The notes under the pieces: model-generated | Seen by the model: the letters and a program-made list of their open reading frames with translations, nothing else | What the model was told of the DNA's origin: nothing | Databases searched by the model: none | Shown here: positions 1-12,870 of the stretch, piece by piece | Layout: each line of letters opens with the position of its first letter | How positions within the stretch are numbered: position 1 is the first letter of the stretch | Program-made: the position numbers and the translations under genes | Source: Pipra filicauda | Taxonomy: Eukaryota > Chordata > Aves > Passeriformes > Pipridae | Length of the DNA stretch: 64,000 bases | Direction: 5' to 3' | Assembly (NCBI RefSeq): GCF_003945595.2 | Contig: NW_024104453.1 | Span: 124,001 to 188,000, forward strand

Positions 1-803
1 CGTTTTGCCTCTGCCTGCAAGACCAGTGCAGAACTGGCTGAACTGGGAGCTGGACTCCTCTCCTGAGGTATCCATGCTGCAGGATCTGCACTTCCAAGAG
101 GTGGAGCAATGCCATTGGCACTGGCTGGGCTGGAGGACCCCAAGCAGCCCATCTGGGTACCTCAGCTCATCCCTCACCCCCCTCCCTGTCTGGAGCTGCC
201 GGTGTCCCCCTGCCCCCCCAAACATTCCTCACTCCCAGCCCTGGTCTGGATCCAGCTGGCACCTCTGACTGATCTGGAGCTGGCCCTGGGCTGCTGGGCA
301 TGTGCCAGGAGCAGCCCCTGGTGCATTGGGCACAGCAGCTGGTAGTGCTGATTAAAAACAGAGAAACCCAGCAATTATCAGGCTGTGACAGCCTGTGCTG
401 CTGCGGGGGACAGGGCAGGGGGGCTGGCCAGCCCAGGGGGAGGCTGGGTCCCCAATCCCTCCCTGGACCCCACAACAGGACAGGGATATGCCAGAAAGCC
501 TGTGTGTGCAGCTCCCACACCCACCGTGCCCACAGTGGGCACATTCCAAAGCCAACAGGCTCCAGGAGGTGACGCCCGAGTGTGGCTGTTCCTGGGTGTA
601 AATCCACAGGGATCCGGCACCGCTGCTCCCGAGGATCCCTGTGCCATGCCCTGTGGGCACACAGCCAGGCAGGGACACGCCAAGCACACGTGTGTCACCG
701 TGTGTGACATGGCTCACAGCTCCTCCCCCCTGCACGCGGGTCTGTCCTCCAGGACACGCCTGGACACACATGATGCTGCCAAGAGCCCCTGGGGAAGCCC
801 CAG

Positions 804-1050
804 CCAGCCCTGCAGCCCCCAGGAAGGTGCAGGGACACCCCTGCAGCCCCTGCAGCCCCCAGGGAGGTGCAGGGACACCCCTGCAGCCCCTGCAGCCCCC
901 AGGGAAGCACAGGGACACCCCTGCAGCCCCTGCAGCCCCCAGGGAAGCACAGGGACACCCCTGCAGCCCCTGCAGCCCCCAGGGAAGCACAGGGACACCC
1001 CTGCAGCCCCTGCAGCCCCTAGGGAAGCACAGGGACACCCCTGCAGCCCC
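804..1050. repeat. 40-bp minisatellite, about 6 copies
   Basis: AGGGACACCC recurs at 831, 871, 911, 951, 991 and 1031, an exact 40-bp period. Each unit has two CTGCAG sites in CCCCTGCAGCCCCTGCAGCC. The first two copies read AGGTGC where later ones read AAGCAC. The unit lacks stops in several frames, which explains the overlapping open frames on both strands here. None is a gene. Confidence 0.97.
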
Positions 1051-1124
1051 CCTGCTCCTGCAGCCCCCTGTGCCTGTGTGTGCCCGTGGAGCCCTGAGCA
1101 GCCCCCCCCAGCCCGGCCTCCTCA

Positions 1125-1275
1125 TTAATATCCACGGCTTGAATTATTTATTACAAACAGATGTTAGAGTTTAAAGAGTGTTAAGAGGATATCCTTGGCT
1201 AATCAATTTGGTTTTAACTAGTTTATGTATTTATTACCACCAGAATTTGGACTTCAGCTGCCATTTGGAATTATC
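1125..1275. promoter_or_regulatory. Candidate noncoding regulatory island
   Basis: Sharp switch from the GC-rich 40-bp array to AT-rich unique sequence: GAATTATTTATTACAAAC, GGCTAATCAATTTGG (1198-1211) and TTTATGTATTTATTACC. It is dense in homeodomain-like TAAT and AATCAAT cores and has no coding potential. Confidence 0.35.
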
Positions 1276-3095
1276 CCTCATCCATCACCGTGCTGAACGT
1301 GCTGCTTGGATGCCTGTGCATGTCCCTGGGGACCACGAGTGAGCCACAAACCTGCTGTCTGCTGGCCATGGACTGGGCTTGCCTATTCCCTCATTTCCAA
1401 ACACTGCACTGAGCTGGAATGCTCTGTGAACTCCCCAAAATTAAGTTTTGCACTGTGGGCAGCAGCCAGACTGGGCCAGGGGAGCAAAGGGTCTCCTTGG
1501 AAAGGTGGGGCAGGGAGGAGAGAGATGTTGGGGACAAGTAGAAGAACTCCAGGCCCCAGGGGAAGGACAGGGAGATGGACTCTCAATGCTGCACCACCCT
1601 GAGTTCCAGGTGCCCCTCTGGGAGCACCTCTAGATGCTCCCAATTCACATCTCTGGGAATGTGGCCCATAAAATGCCCTGGAGGTAATTCTGGGATGAGA
1701 TCAAGCAAATGAAGCAGGTGTAGTTTGTGCCCCACGGTTGCCTTGTGCCAACAGGAGGAACCCCAGGTGTTCTCCAACCCCTTTAACAACTCAGGAAGCA
1801 GGAGCAGGGATAAGGGAGCATCCTCCGGGCTCCAGCCATGGCCAGGGGCTCCCAGTCCCACACTGTCTGTCACAGCCTCTGCTGCACCCTCAGCCTGTGC
1901 TGGGACACGTTTGGCAGACACAGGCCCCAAAGCATGAGGGCACAAAGGCAGCTGGTGTGAGCCCAGCCCACGGGCACAGCCACCACTGCTGCTCTGCCAC
2001 TCCCTGCCACAGCCACCCCAAACCCCCGGGGAATCCAAGGGATCCCCGAGCCAGTCCATCACCCTCTGAGAAGCACCAGATTCTTAAAGAACCTGTCAGC
2101 CAGGAGAGACTCAAACAACATTTCAGCTTGTCACCATTCCCAAGAGATATTGGGGAAAAAACAAGAAGGGGAGATGCTGTAGGAGGAAGAAGATAAATGG
2201 TGCTGGGAAGGAGGAGGAGGAAGGAGAGAGATGGGAGACAAAAAAGCAAGGAGGGGGTGAAGCTGTGCTTGGAGCACAGCAATTAAAGCCACCCTGAGCT
2301 CACCCAATTAAACCGACTGGAGAGAAGAGGAATCCCAAAGGATAATTTCTCGGCAAATTGCTCGTTTGTCTCTCAGTCTCTGATGCTGGAACGCTTCGTG
2401 TCAGTCAAGCCATGGAGCTGAGCCCTGGGGATGAGAGAGATGTTGGTAATTTAGCAGGCAAAAGGCATTGCTTCCTAGAAACTTCCTCAAAAGTGCCATA
2501 AATCCAAGTAAACCTTATCCAGAGCTTCTACACAGCAGTGAGAGCAGGAGGGATGGGGATGGATGGAGCACCCTAACCCTTCCTGGTCTCTGGATGGGCT
2601 TTCTGCCACATCACTCCTGTGTGTGCATCCTGAGGGAAAGCCTCCCCCTCCAGGGAGCAGCAGGACAGTGTCTCCAGGCCCAGGACACAGCGTGTGCTGC
2701 TGTCCATCCCTCTGCACAGAGCTCCCCAACCACCCTCACACTGCTCCTGCTCCTGCTCCTGCTGCTCCTGCAGCCTGGCAGTGAAGCCAGAGGCAAACAC
2801 AGACTGGGAGATTTCCTGCTCACTGCCCAGGGCTGGGTGGGTGTTAAACCCAGAGCTGTGGGGATCAGGGAGTGCTGGACACGGCTGAGCAGCAGAGAGT
2901 TCTGCCTCAGAGAGTGCCCAGGAGGTCAGAGGAGACACAGAACTGCAGAGTGTCCAGAGCAAAGCTCAAATCATGGGGCAAAGGGAGGAGACAGAGCTCG
3001 GAGAAGCAGCTTCAGCTCCAAGAAAACCAAACCTACCCACGAAAGAGCAAGACCTGCAAAGTGATGACTTCACTGCAGGGGCTGAGGAGCTCTGA

Positions 3096-3290
3096 ACACC
3101 CAGGGGATGGGGGAGAGCTGGGTGAGACCCCTGGACACCCAGGGGAGGGGTGTGAGCTGGGTGAGACCCCTGGACACCCAGGGGAGGGGTGTGAGCTGGG
3201 TGAGACCCCTGGACACCCAGGGGATGGGGGAGAGCTGGGTGAGACCCCTGGACACCCAGGAGGTGAGGGAGAGCTGGGTTGGACCCTGGG
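3096..3290. repeat. 39-bp minisatellite, 5 copies
   Basis: ACACCCAGG recurs at 3096, 3135, 3174, 3213 and 3252. The unit contains GAGCTGGGTGAGACCCCTGG. The middle two units carry GAGGGGTGTGAG and the others GATGGGGGAGAG or a similar variant. The period is a multiple of three, so a 13-residue repeat is translated in three open frames, which I regard as artefacts. Confidence 0.97.
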
Positions 3291-4344
3291 CCTCACTGGG
3301 TTCATCCAGGTTTCTCCCAGCAGCTCACACTGGGGGGAGTCCACAGCGGGGGGACCACTGGGCAGCCCCCAGTCCAGTCCCCACTCCCCGTTCCCTGTTC
3401 CCCAGCCCTGTTCCCCCCCTTCCCAGCCCTCCTTCCCTGCACAGACCAGCAGGCTCCAGCTGCTTTGCCAGCACCGAGTGCCGGGCAGTCAATCAGAGCA
3501 TCAGCCTGGAAGTGTTGAAGGCCCGTGTCTGTCTTCATTACAGAGCCAGCTCTCCCCCCGTCCCCGCCTGTGCCCCGCTGCCGCAGGATTTTGCGCATGA
3601 TTTCCCTCCCGCTGCCGGAGGCGCTGCAGCCGCTGCTCCACCACTGCTCCGGGGCTCTGCTCACGTTTGCAGTTCAGCCTCCTTTTATACCGACTTCTCT
3701 GTGTTTGTTCTCCTTTTGCCTCACCGAGTGGTTCCCCCTCCGCGGCCGGTTGTGCCTCCGCTGACCCTCAGCCCAGAAGGGCACGAGGAGGTTCCTGACC
3801 CGGGGTCTGAGGGGGCTCAGAGCTGCTGGGGCTGGAGGTGACACCCCTGGGCTGAAAGGAGGATCCAGTCTTGTCGGCAATTCGCCACGATCGTGGGATT
3901 CATCCCCCGGGCTCCTCTGCTCTCCCTCTGGCCCCCAAAATACCCAGGACATAGCCCAGAGCCCCTCCCATCCTGCTGCCTGCTCAGAGGGGAGGAAAAA
4001 GCCCTTTTCAATAGGCAGCTGAGCCTGAGTGACTGCAAAGAGCTCAGGAAATAATAATAAATGTGGGGATGATCCATGGAAACTTGACTAAGGCAGGAGA
4101 GATCCCCCAGGAGCTCCACAAACCCGGGGCTGCTCTGCCTGACCCTGATGGAGGCACCCAGGGGTGCAGCGTGGTGGGGATGGGCTGCTCATGGCACACC
4201 CACGGATGGGATGGCCCAGTGGGGTACCCAAGGATGCCCATCCAAGGATGTGCTCTGACAGCATGAGGGCACAACGTTAAAAACCCCTCACCTTTATTCA
4301 CCTGTCCCTGCTGCACTGTCCCTTGGGGGCAAACCCAAGTGTTG

Positions 4345-4612
4345 CAGGAGATTAATGACCTTAGAAAAATGTAATTACACAACAGGGCTCTGCCGTTAAT
4401 AACTGCGTATTTTCCTTGTCAATGTGCCCTAATTGAAAATGAGTGGGCGCCTCGTGCGTGGCAGTGGAGTTGGCTGGAGCCTTGACTGGAGCCTTAATGT
4501 TGTATTAATTGTAGTAATTAGCAGTCACTTTAGGTTGGAGTCAGCTATAAATAGGGGGTCCATCAGTTTAGCAGAGAGTGTGATTTAAAATGCAAATAAC
4601 CCCCCAACTATA
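4345..4612. promoter_or_regulatory. Candidate enhancer-like island with MEF2 and octamer sites
   Basis: A 270-bp AT-rich island with many TAAT cores (4495-4521 alone has three), a perfect MEF2 consensus CTATAAATAG at 4545-4554 and a perfect octamer ATGCAAAT at 4590-4597. The MEF2 site could instead be read as a TATA-like sequence, but no gene follows within reach on either strand. Of all the islands in the window it has the clearest cluster of named motifs. Confidence 0.45.
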
Positions 4613-5988
4613 CATATCTATCACTTCTTTCCCCCTGCCCCCCAGACCTGCAGTCGGGAAGGGCTGTGATGCTGCTCTGGTGAGTTTGGTTTCTGAAGGG
4701 AAGTGGTTCCCTTGTTTGTCATCACAGGAGCAGCTCAGATGGTCTCAGCAGCCCAAGGACACCCCAGCACAGGGCTCTGTCCCCAGCAGTGACTTTGCTG
4801 GTGCTCCCACAGCTGAGGACCCTGCCAGGCTGCTGGGGGTGATGGGCAGCCCCTGACCCAGCCTCCCACAGAAGGTGCTGCATAAATCCCAAGAGCCACG
4901 TGGCAAAGAGCAGAAACCCACAACACAAAGCCAAGTGCCCTTCTCTGCCCTGGAGCAGGGACAACCTTTTGGGGGAGAAAACCCACCCAAGAGCCCTAAA
5001 GACCCAGGAAAAGGGAAGAGGAGCTGCAGGCAGAGTGAGGCACCACGGCAGGGCGGGGATCCCACGGCCCCAGTCACATTCCCGAGCTCAGCCCCTCCAT
5101 GACACGCTTCATTTACCTGATTATTACCAGAGGAAGGACAAGTGAGAGAGGAAGAAGGAATAATCTCTTATTAATGCAGAATCACTAAATTACAGCCTGT
5201 ACAACCAGGGACAAAGCAACGCGCTAAAATAAAATCCTGGCTCCAAAAATGCCCAAAGCAGAGCTATTAAAAATTTAAAAGCAAACACAAAAAATGCCTT
5301 TTCACTGCTGGCCAGCTCTTAATTTAACAGAGACCATCAGACCCCCCTCCCCTGCTGGCACAGCCCTGCCTGCTGCTGGGGCACGGAGCTATTCCTGCAC
5401 AGCAATCCCTGAGCAGGAAACAAGGATCTTGAGGGGGGAAAAAAGGAGGGGGGAAAAAAAGGGAAAAGCAGGTGACCCCTTTCAAACCCCTTCAAACTGC
5501 AGGTGACCCCCTCTCCGTGCCTGGGGCAATGCCACCCACCTCTGGCTTAAGGGAGACGAGGAGCAAAGCCCTGGAGCTGGGGGAGCTGGACTGACAGCAC
5601 TGGAGCCAGAGTTTCTTATCAGGATTCTTGCTAAATCTCGAGAAAACCCCACACAGGGCTCTGGTTTGCTCTCACATGCAGAGCAGGGATTTGCCTTCCA
5701 GAGTGTCCTCTGCTTCAGTCCCGTCTGAAGGTTCCTTGGAGCATCCACAGGAAAGGCCAGAGCAAAGCTGGATATTTGTACATCCATCGGTGGCTTTGCC
5801 CCTGGCAGGCAGCTGGAATCATCACATGGTGAACAGCTGGGAGGAGACAATCAAGAAACAGGGGTTTCTTCACAAAATTCTTCCCCAGACCTGGAAGAGG
5901 AATTCAAGGTTCATCAGAGACATCAATGCTCAAACCAGGTGACGGGTCTGATGCTGCACAGGGCCTTCTCTGCAGGAATTAAAGAAGA

Positions 5989-6062
5989 ACCTGGGATTTA
6001 CACAGCTAAAAACCCCCTCATGTGTGAAACCTGGGATTTACATGGCTAAAAGCCCCCTCAGG
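5989..6062. repeat. Two-copy 40-bp direct repeat
   Basis: ACCTGGGATTTACACAGCTA at 5989 recurs as ACCTGGGATTTACATGGCTA at 6029, each followed by AAA(A/G)(A/C)CCCCCTCA-like sequence. It is a local duplication with a few changes. Confidence 0.85.
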
Positions 6063-6169
6063 GATGAGACCTTCGAGGGATGTGGCTTCCCCCAACCCTC
6101 CTGCCAACGTGCTCTGGGCAGAGCAGGCTGTGCTCTGAGAGCTGCCTCTCAACACTCTGCTTATCATAA

Positions 6170-6440
6170 GAGGGACGGGGGGAAAAACAGATGAAATAAC
6201 ATGAAAATAAATACAGAAACAACTTCGGCATGGAAGGCAAAGCAGGTCTGATCTTTTGCTTGACTTGTTCTGAAAATTGCTTCTCCACTGCCCGTTTATG
6301 CACATTAATTGAACGTCTGGCCCGGCTGCCCGTCTGTTTAAGCCCTCAGTCAATCCCCTCCTGGATGGCTGCGAGATCAATAGGGTGGTAATTTAATAAA
6401 GGACACTTTCAGTTGGCTTTAAAAGCCACTGACAGGATTT
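6170..6440. promoter_or_regulatory. Candidate noncoding regulatory island
   Basis: AT-rich unique segment with TGCTTATCATAAG, AACATGAAAATAAATAC, CACATTAATTGAACG and GGTGGTAATTTAATAAAGG. GATA-like and homeodomain-like sites are dense. No repeat family or exon recognised. Confidence 0.3.
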
Positions 6441-7809
6441 AATTCTTTCCTGTTTTTAAGAAGGGGCAGTGGCAGAGGAGGACTGGGGTCAAACCACGAC
6501 CCAGGCCCTCCCCCCAGCAGCCTCCTCCAGACCAGGCTGCTGTGAACCCTCAGCCCTCCTGGGCCTTCCTCATCCTTCCCGAGACGTGGCACAGTGCCTG
6601 GGACCAACTCAACAGCCCTGGCGTGACCCTGCTGCTTCCCAGAGCTCCTACAGGCTGGCAGCGATTTCTAGGAATCGAGTTTTAGGATGGTGCACCTCCC
6701 AGGAGCAGCCCAGGGAGCCCCAGGAGCCCTGGGAGCCCAGCCCATCCTCTCCCTCCCCAGAGCAGTGTGACTGCAGGGGACAGCACTGCTGGGACAGGCA
6801 AGAGCAGCCACAGCTGTCCCCACGTTCCAAGCCTGCCCTGCGTTGGCAGCACTAGGATCAGTCCTCCGGCCTCTCCAGGGATCCCAGGGCAAGGCAGGCG
6901 TCCAGCCAGAGCTCCCAAGTGCTGGGAATGACACGTGGGGCTTTTTCCAGGTGAGGAAGCTGCCAAGTTCAAAGCAGCTGTTGATGCCTCAGGTGATCTG
7001 TCCCTTGCAAGAGCTTTATCCAAGGAAGTGCCAGGCCCACACTGGATGTTTCATCGCCGGGCTGAAAAACCAGAGGCAGAACAGCTCCTTTGGATTCATG
7101 GAGCGTGTGCACCAGGGCTTTGCCAGGCAGGAATTAACATCCTCCTGCCTCCTCCAGCCCCTGTGCCCTTGTGCTGCTGGGTTCCAGCCCAGAACCGGTC
7201 CCAGCTGCCCTCAGATGCGTGTCAGCCTCCTGTTCCAGTTCCTGCAGCTCTCCCTCCCCAGCCCTGCACGGTTCAGTGGGGAAAGCACCAGCCTGCACCT
7301 CCAGCCCTGTTTAATTTCCTCTAATCGCTTTCTTCACAGCCATCCTCTCTAAACCCTTTATCTTCCTCCAGGCTGCAATTCCCTCCCTTTGCTGCTTCTC
7401 CATTTCCTCTCTGTGATGCTTTGCCCACAGCCATCTGAATTCCAGTGGTTTAACCAGTGCCATGCTGGGAGAGGATCACGTCCCTGTCCCTTGCTCAGGG
7501 ATTATGTCTCAGTCCTGGCCACGTGTCCCAGGACTGCCTTTCCCTGCTGATTCGTCCCAGAGGCCACACCAGACCCACTCAGCCCGTGCTGGTTCTGTCC
7601 ATCCCCACTCAGTGTGATTAATGCTCTCTTGGCTTCACACCCCTCAGTGCTGCACCCACCTCCTGCCCTGGCTGTGCTGGCCTGTGCCCATGGGCAGAGC
7701 ATTCCTGCCACCACAGGGTGCCCAGGGCTGTTCCTGGACAGAGGCTCTGGGCAGACACTCTCCTGTGCTCTGGAGCAGCAGCCCATGCAGGAGAGAAGCT
7801 GGAAGAGCC

Positions 7810-7975
7810 CAAACCTATAAATAAAAGACATGAATTAAACATGACTCTTGCATTTTCAAGGGTCAGATGAATATTCGGTCACTTAGCAATATCATCTACT
7901 CCCACGAGGGAAAGGGAATAACAATAAGTGTTTGTCATCACTTGTTGTTTCTCAAGTGACACTTTGAAGGGACAA
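7810..7975. promoter_or_regulatory. Candidate noncoding island with paired NKX-like sites
   Basis: CCTATAAATAAAAGAC, then AGGGAATAACAATAAGTG, followed by TCACTTG (7937-7943) and CAAGTGACACTTTG. The CACTTG/CAAGTG motifs form inverted pairs of NKX2-like sites near a SOX-like AACAAT. Confidence 0.3.
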
Positions 7976-8538
7976 ACCTCACCCTGCTGTGAGTGTGGGG
8001 GCAGAGTCTGGCTCCACCAACCCGCTCTGAAAAAGGCAGGTGACAACTGTCCCAGTTTTAAAGCTGGGCAGAAATGGTCTCAAAGATGCTCAATGGATTT
8101 GCCACACTTTGGCAGAGGCAGGATTGCAGCCCAGCCTCCTGCTTCCCAGGCAGGGATAACACCACCAACACAGCTCCAAGGACAACAGGGATCCCCCTTC
8201 ATTTGGTACCTGATGGACCCTGCGATGGTTCCCAAATTCCAGGTGCTCCTCTGGAACCTCACACTCCCCAGCTTTCCATCAGTTGCTCGAACCACCCTCC
8301 CAGCACACTGGGCTGCAGGTGCCTGTCCCACTCCCCAAACTCCAACGGCCCGTCAGGAGCACGAGCAGACAGAGGGCAATGGACTGAGGATGATTCTCTG
8401 CCCCTCTGCAGTTGCTACAAATCACAGCCAGATTTTTCACTGCCAGGCTTGGGGCAGGTGGGAAGGGACCAGCTCAAGCTCCCCACACCTGAGACTCCCC
8501 CATCCTGCTGAGACCAAGTCACTTCAGACAACCACAGC

Positions 8539-8622
8539 AGCACAGAATGGCTTGGGCTGGAAGGGACCTTAAGAATCATCTCGTTCCAAGCCCCTGCCAT
8601 GGGCAGGGAAACTTCCACAGGC
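8539..8622 (-). mobile_element. Short CR1-type LINE fragment
   Basis: The plus strand reads CACAGAATGGCTTGGGCTGG, then AAGGGACCTTAAGAATCATC, GTTCCAAGCCCCTGCCATGG and GCAGGG. This matches the reverse complement of the CR1 3' end. Similarity fades after about 80 bp, so it is a heavily truncated or decayed copy. Confidence 0.85.
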
Positions 8623-8864
8623 CCAGGGAACCTCCCACAGCTCCACGGGAGCTCATCAGTGGAGATGAAGCCAGGAAAGCCAGAGCTGCACTCCCAGCCT
8701 GGCACTCCTGGTGTTTGTGTTTCTCCCAAGCACAAGAAGCTCCTTCAGGTGATGCTGAGGCTTCGAGGATGGAACTGGCCCTGAGCTGGGGACTCCTGGA
8801 CCCTGGGAGTGCTTCCTGCTCTGCCCCACCACCACCATCAGAGCCAGACACACCCCAGACGGGC

Positions 8865-9080
8865 TCTGATTGTTTTAATCGTTTTTAACACAAGTGCAAA
8901 TTTGGATAACACAGGGAACCACCTATTCATCTGCTCACAGGACTGCTCTTTCCTCTGTCGCTCTCTGTGCAGGAGGAATTTCACATAACATCATAATTCC
9001 TTTGGGTTTATTTACTTACAGGTATCAGACTGATTTAATTCCTGGTCTCCTTAATTGGCCCCACTGTTAATACCAGCTCA
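8865..9080. promoter_or_regulatory. Candidate noncoding regulatory island
   Basis: AT-rich segment right of the CR1 fragment: CTGATTGTTTTAATCG, TCACATAACATCATAATTCC, GGGTTTATTTACTTACAG and TCCTTAATTGGCCCC. Forkhead-like TGTTTTAA/GTTTATTTAC and homeodomain-like cores are present. Confidence 0.3.
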
Positions 9081-9929
9081 CAGCCTCTGCTTCTCAGCGG
9101 CCCCGTTGCTCTCGCTGCAGCAGCCACCACCTCCTTCTCCTCCTCCTGTCACAAATATCCCAGAGCCAGAGATTCCTGTGGAATGTGGGACCCCCGGGTG
9201 TGCAGAGGGTCAGCAGCGACCCGGGACTGAAGCTGCAACTAAGAACAGCAAAGGCATGACAAGATGTTCACCCCAAACCACCCTGGTGCCTTGGGATGCA
9301 CTGAGGGATGTGTCCCAGGCCACTGGAGAGTCGTTTGATTTTTAAAATAATAAATACTGAGCAAAAGTGGGTGTTACTGAGAGCAAGGGGAACTTCAGGC
9401 TTCATCAGGAATTAAGCCTTTGGTCCTGGAACCCCCTGCCCAGGCACTGTAAATGTTCCCAACCCCTGAGCTGGCCCAGGTTAGAGCTCCAGCAGCCCCT
9501 GGGATGCTGGTGGCTCGGGAGGATCCAGCACAGGCTGTGGGATGCAGCACCTCCCCTGCCAGGGTTCCAGGCTGGCCTGGCAGATGCTCTGAGCACAAAC
9601 CTGCAGGCACATGGAGCCTTCCCAGTCTCAGGCTCCCAAAAAGACCTTCAGAGTGAGGAGCACTGTCAACAAATGTATTTAAATTACAAAAAAAACTCCA
9701 AACCCAAACCTGATGTGCTTTTAAATTGGAAAATAAATTATTCGCACAGAGGACAGAACAGAAAATTATTAAAATCTATGTAGCTTCCCACTCTTTCCTC
9801 CCAAAATTAGGAGGCTGAATGCTCAGCTGGGGTAAATCTCCTCTAAGTGACATTCATCTTCATGGTCCTGCCCTGATTTACACCACCAGAGAAATTGGCT
9901 TCCTCTTTGCCTGGGTCTCTCTGCATATC

Positions 9930-10170
9930 TGTCCTGTGAGAATAAATAAATAAAACTTGAATAAAAATATTCATCCACCATTCATTCTGCTTAATTATTT
10001 AAACTTCAGATTCTGGAAATAATAAAGGAGTAATAAAGAAGAGATTTACCATCCGCCACAATTGCTGGGAGCATCCCGGGTAATTTCCTCCTTCACTTTT
10101 TAATCTCTCTCTTTTGCTTTCTTTTTGCCTCGCCAAATTGAATCAATTTATTAAAGTTGTTGCCAAACTG
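9930..10170. promoter_or_regulatory. Candidate noncoding regulatory island
   Basis: Long AT-rich block with AATAAATAAATAAAACTTG, CTTAATTATTTAAACTTC, GGAAATAATAAAGGAG, CCACAATTGCTGGG and GAATCAATTTATTAAAG. The first part is partly simple sequence; the second half looks like complex unique sequence. Confidence 0.3.
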
Positions 10171-11496
10171 CTCTGCTCTGCTCTGTTGGTGGTGATGAAG
10201 AGGAATGGGCTGCTCTGTCCCCCCCAGAGCCCCCTCCTGAGGAAGGATGGCACTTTGCCACACGCCTGGGTGGGGAGGACTGAGCAAAGCCAGGCAGGAC
10301 TTTAGAACGACACCACGGTGAGGGATGGGGGGAAGGACCCAGCCAAGAGATCCCAGCTCCTAAACACAGGCTGCAGAAGACAAACTCCTAGAGAAACCTG
10401 GCTGAGCTTCCACAGCCACCTCAGGAAGTTGGGATGGGCTCAGTCCCCACGTCCTCCCCAGAGGTGGCTGCCCTGGGACCCTCGGGCAGCTCCCGCCTCT
10501 CCTCCTCCTCTTCCTCCTCCTCCTCCTCCCCCGGTTCCCCGACCTGTTTTCCCGAGCCTGCGTGTGCCGGGTGCCCTCAGAGTGACTGGAGCCATGTGCT
10601 GCAGATCCCAGATCCCACAGGTTCCTCCAGCTCCACAGGAACAGGCAGTGAAGTGTCAGCACTCACACGTCACACGAGGCACTTCGCTACCAGAGCCAGG
10701 GCAGAGCTGCCACCTCCGCCCGGCAGCCCCTGGGTCCTGCTCGGTGGGGGACAGACCAGCCCTCAGGATGCCTCCAGAGGGAGAAAGGAACCCGTTCCTG
10801 CCCTCCCTGCTCCTGCCAGCACGGTCCTGCCTCTGTGGGAGAAGCGGCTCAGCCCCTTCCAGCAGGGCTGACAGCAGGGGCTGCCTGTCCTGGCCCAGCA
10901 GGGCAGTCTGGAGGCGTCAGCTCAAGGGAGAAGCAGAAACAGGCAGATGACAGAGCTTTCCAAAGCTGTAAATTCCACCCAGGGTCCCTTTTTGCTGTGC
11001 TGAAGGAATCAGCACGAGCACCGCATCCTGATTTTGGAAACAGTTTCAACCAAACACACCGTTCAAAAGAGCAGCAAGGCAGTCCCAGGGGACAGGTACC
11101 AGCCAAAACAGTGAACAGATTAAAAGCTGTGGATAAGATCACAGACCCTGAGTCTCCCAGACCCCAATCCCCACGTCTCCAGCACCAAAGGCTGAACAAA
11201 CAAACCACAACCCAGCCAAGGGTGTGCCAGGGCTGGGGACCCCCCGTCCCACACCTTCCCTCCAGCTCACTGCTAGGTCGTCTTCCCTCTTCCCAGAGCC
11301 ACTGAAATAAATTAAAGATGAAAAAGACAGGAAAATTATTCACCATGGAGATTTGGAGAGACAGCAACTAATTAATAAAAATAAGTATTGCTAATACCAG
11401 GCTTTTATACAGCCTTTTAAATTGCAAATTCCTCTTGAAGCGGGTATTATTAATTAAATCATTTGCATCCACTATGGCACCAATATATAATTATTT

Positions 11497-11556
11497 ATCC
11501 TGATAAATAATTTTTTATTTATCCTGACAAATAATTTTTTTATGCTGATAAATGAT
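11497..11556. repeat. AT-rich imperfect tandem triplication
   Basis: ATCCTGATAAATAATTTTTT at 11497, ATCCTGACAAATAATTTTTT at 11521 and ATGCTGATAAATGATT at 11542 are three diverged copies spaced 24 and 21 bp apart. The preceding segment is also AT-rich and includes ATTTGCAT at 11461-11468. Confidence 0.75.
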
Positions 11557-12870
11557 TGGTGGGGAAATGTAGGGCTGCACCAGACTGGCAATAAGGTCTT
11601 TCCAGCGACTGGCCTGAGTCTGCTCCTGCACAGCCTTGTCTGTCTCAATCAGCCTCAGCCTTAACCCCCCAAAGGGCAGGTGCAGCTGATCTCCAGCTTC
11701 TGTGAACGCAAACAACAGTTCTCCATCCCCCCTCCTTCCCCAGACACGCCGTGGGTTTGGGGGAGCCAAGGCAGAGGGGATGTGCACGTTGTGCAGCAGT
11801 GCCCAGCTCACAGCCAGATGGGTGGCTGGGCTCTGTCCTTCCAAATCCCACCAGAGACCCCAGATCCTCACCTGTCATCCTCACATCCTGAAAGACTTTA
11901 AATGGTCAGAGGAAGGATCTGTCGTGCCTTGCTGCTGCAGGGATGGAGAAGATGAGCTGGGGGTTGTGGGGGCTCTGCTGTCCCTTGGCTCCTGCCAGAC
12001 CCTGAACAGACCTGGGGCATAGACGAGTTCTCCACTGCCTGAAAAACCAAGGACAGCTCCTGAGTTGGAGGAAGGAGGTAAAACCAAGTAGGAATTCCCT
12101 CCATGAACCATCAGCCCCCCTTCCCCACCCCAGTGCTCAGTGTCCTGGGGGAGCTCTATCCAGGCCCCAAATTCCCCAAAGGGGAGGACCAGACGAGGAC
12201 ACATCCTCGAGTTTCTCTTTGGAAACCAAATCCTTGCCCATCCCTCTGTTCTGCAGAATTAATGACCAGGGAGGGAGGAGCCCCACTGTCTCAATGTACC
12301 CACCCCATGGCCCCACACACAGCCCAGGGAATGCACCCACCCCACGGCCCCACAGCACAGCCCAGCTCCCTGGAGGGGAAGGGAGGGAAGGCAGCTCTGG
12401 ATTCCAGCCTGGAGGGCCTGGCTGAAAAATGCCACTGTGCTTCCCCAGCTGCTCCTCACCCATCAGACTCGTCTGGTCTCGAGTGTCCTCACCAGCAGTG
12501 ATCCATCACTGGGATTCCTCCACGTGGGAGCCACAGCTCCTGCCTGGGAGGCTGATGCAGAGGAGGGCTGTGAGGCAGGATCCTTGCCTCCACTTCTCCA
12601 GAACACAGGGAAGCTGCAGAAAACAAGACAGACAGACAGAGGGGACAGCACTCAGCACCTGCTCTTGCTCCTGTGGTCCCACTGCAGCCACCTCCCAGCA
12701 GCCACCCCGGGCTTAAAAACGTCTGTTTGCAGGAACTGCAGAGCCAGTACCAGGAATCCCTGCTCTGGAAATTAAAATACAGCTCTGGTGGAAGCTGTTC
12801 TCCCTCAGCTCCTCAGCTGTAACAAACCTCCTACAATCAATTGCTTTTTGGCACACTCCACCCGGGGGAA

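Larger units (their letters stand above)
1..3095. other. Intergenic DNA, left end
   Basis: No gene recognised. Bases 1-803 are GC-rich unique sequence. After the 40-bp array and the island at 1125-1275 the sequence is again GC-rich, with a purine-rich tract (2196-2262) and a modest AT-rich patch (2285-2400, CCAATTAAACCGAC). Open frames on both strands lack domains and splice-bounded structure. Confidence 0.7.
3291..8538. other. Intergenic DNA
   Basis: No gene recognised. A CpG-richer patch lies at 3530-3760. Apart from the islands and the 40-bp duplication listed separately, there is a weak AT-rich patch at 5105-5300 and a G/A tract at 5432-5463. The remainder is GC-rich unique sequence. Confidence 0.7.

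Noticed and set aside
352..1174. 257-, 247- and 177-codon frames at the left end
   Set aside because: Driven by the 40-bp array and GC-rich composition; overlapping on both strands.
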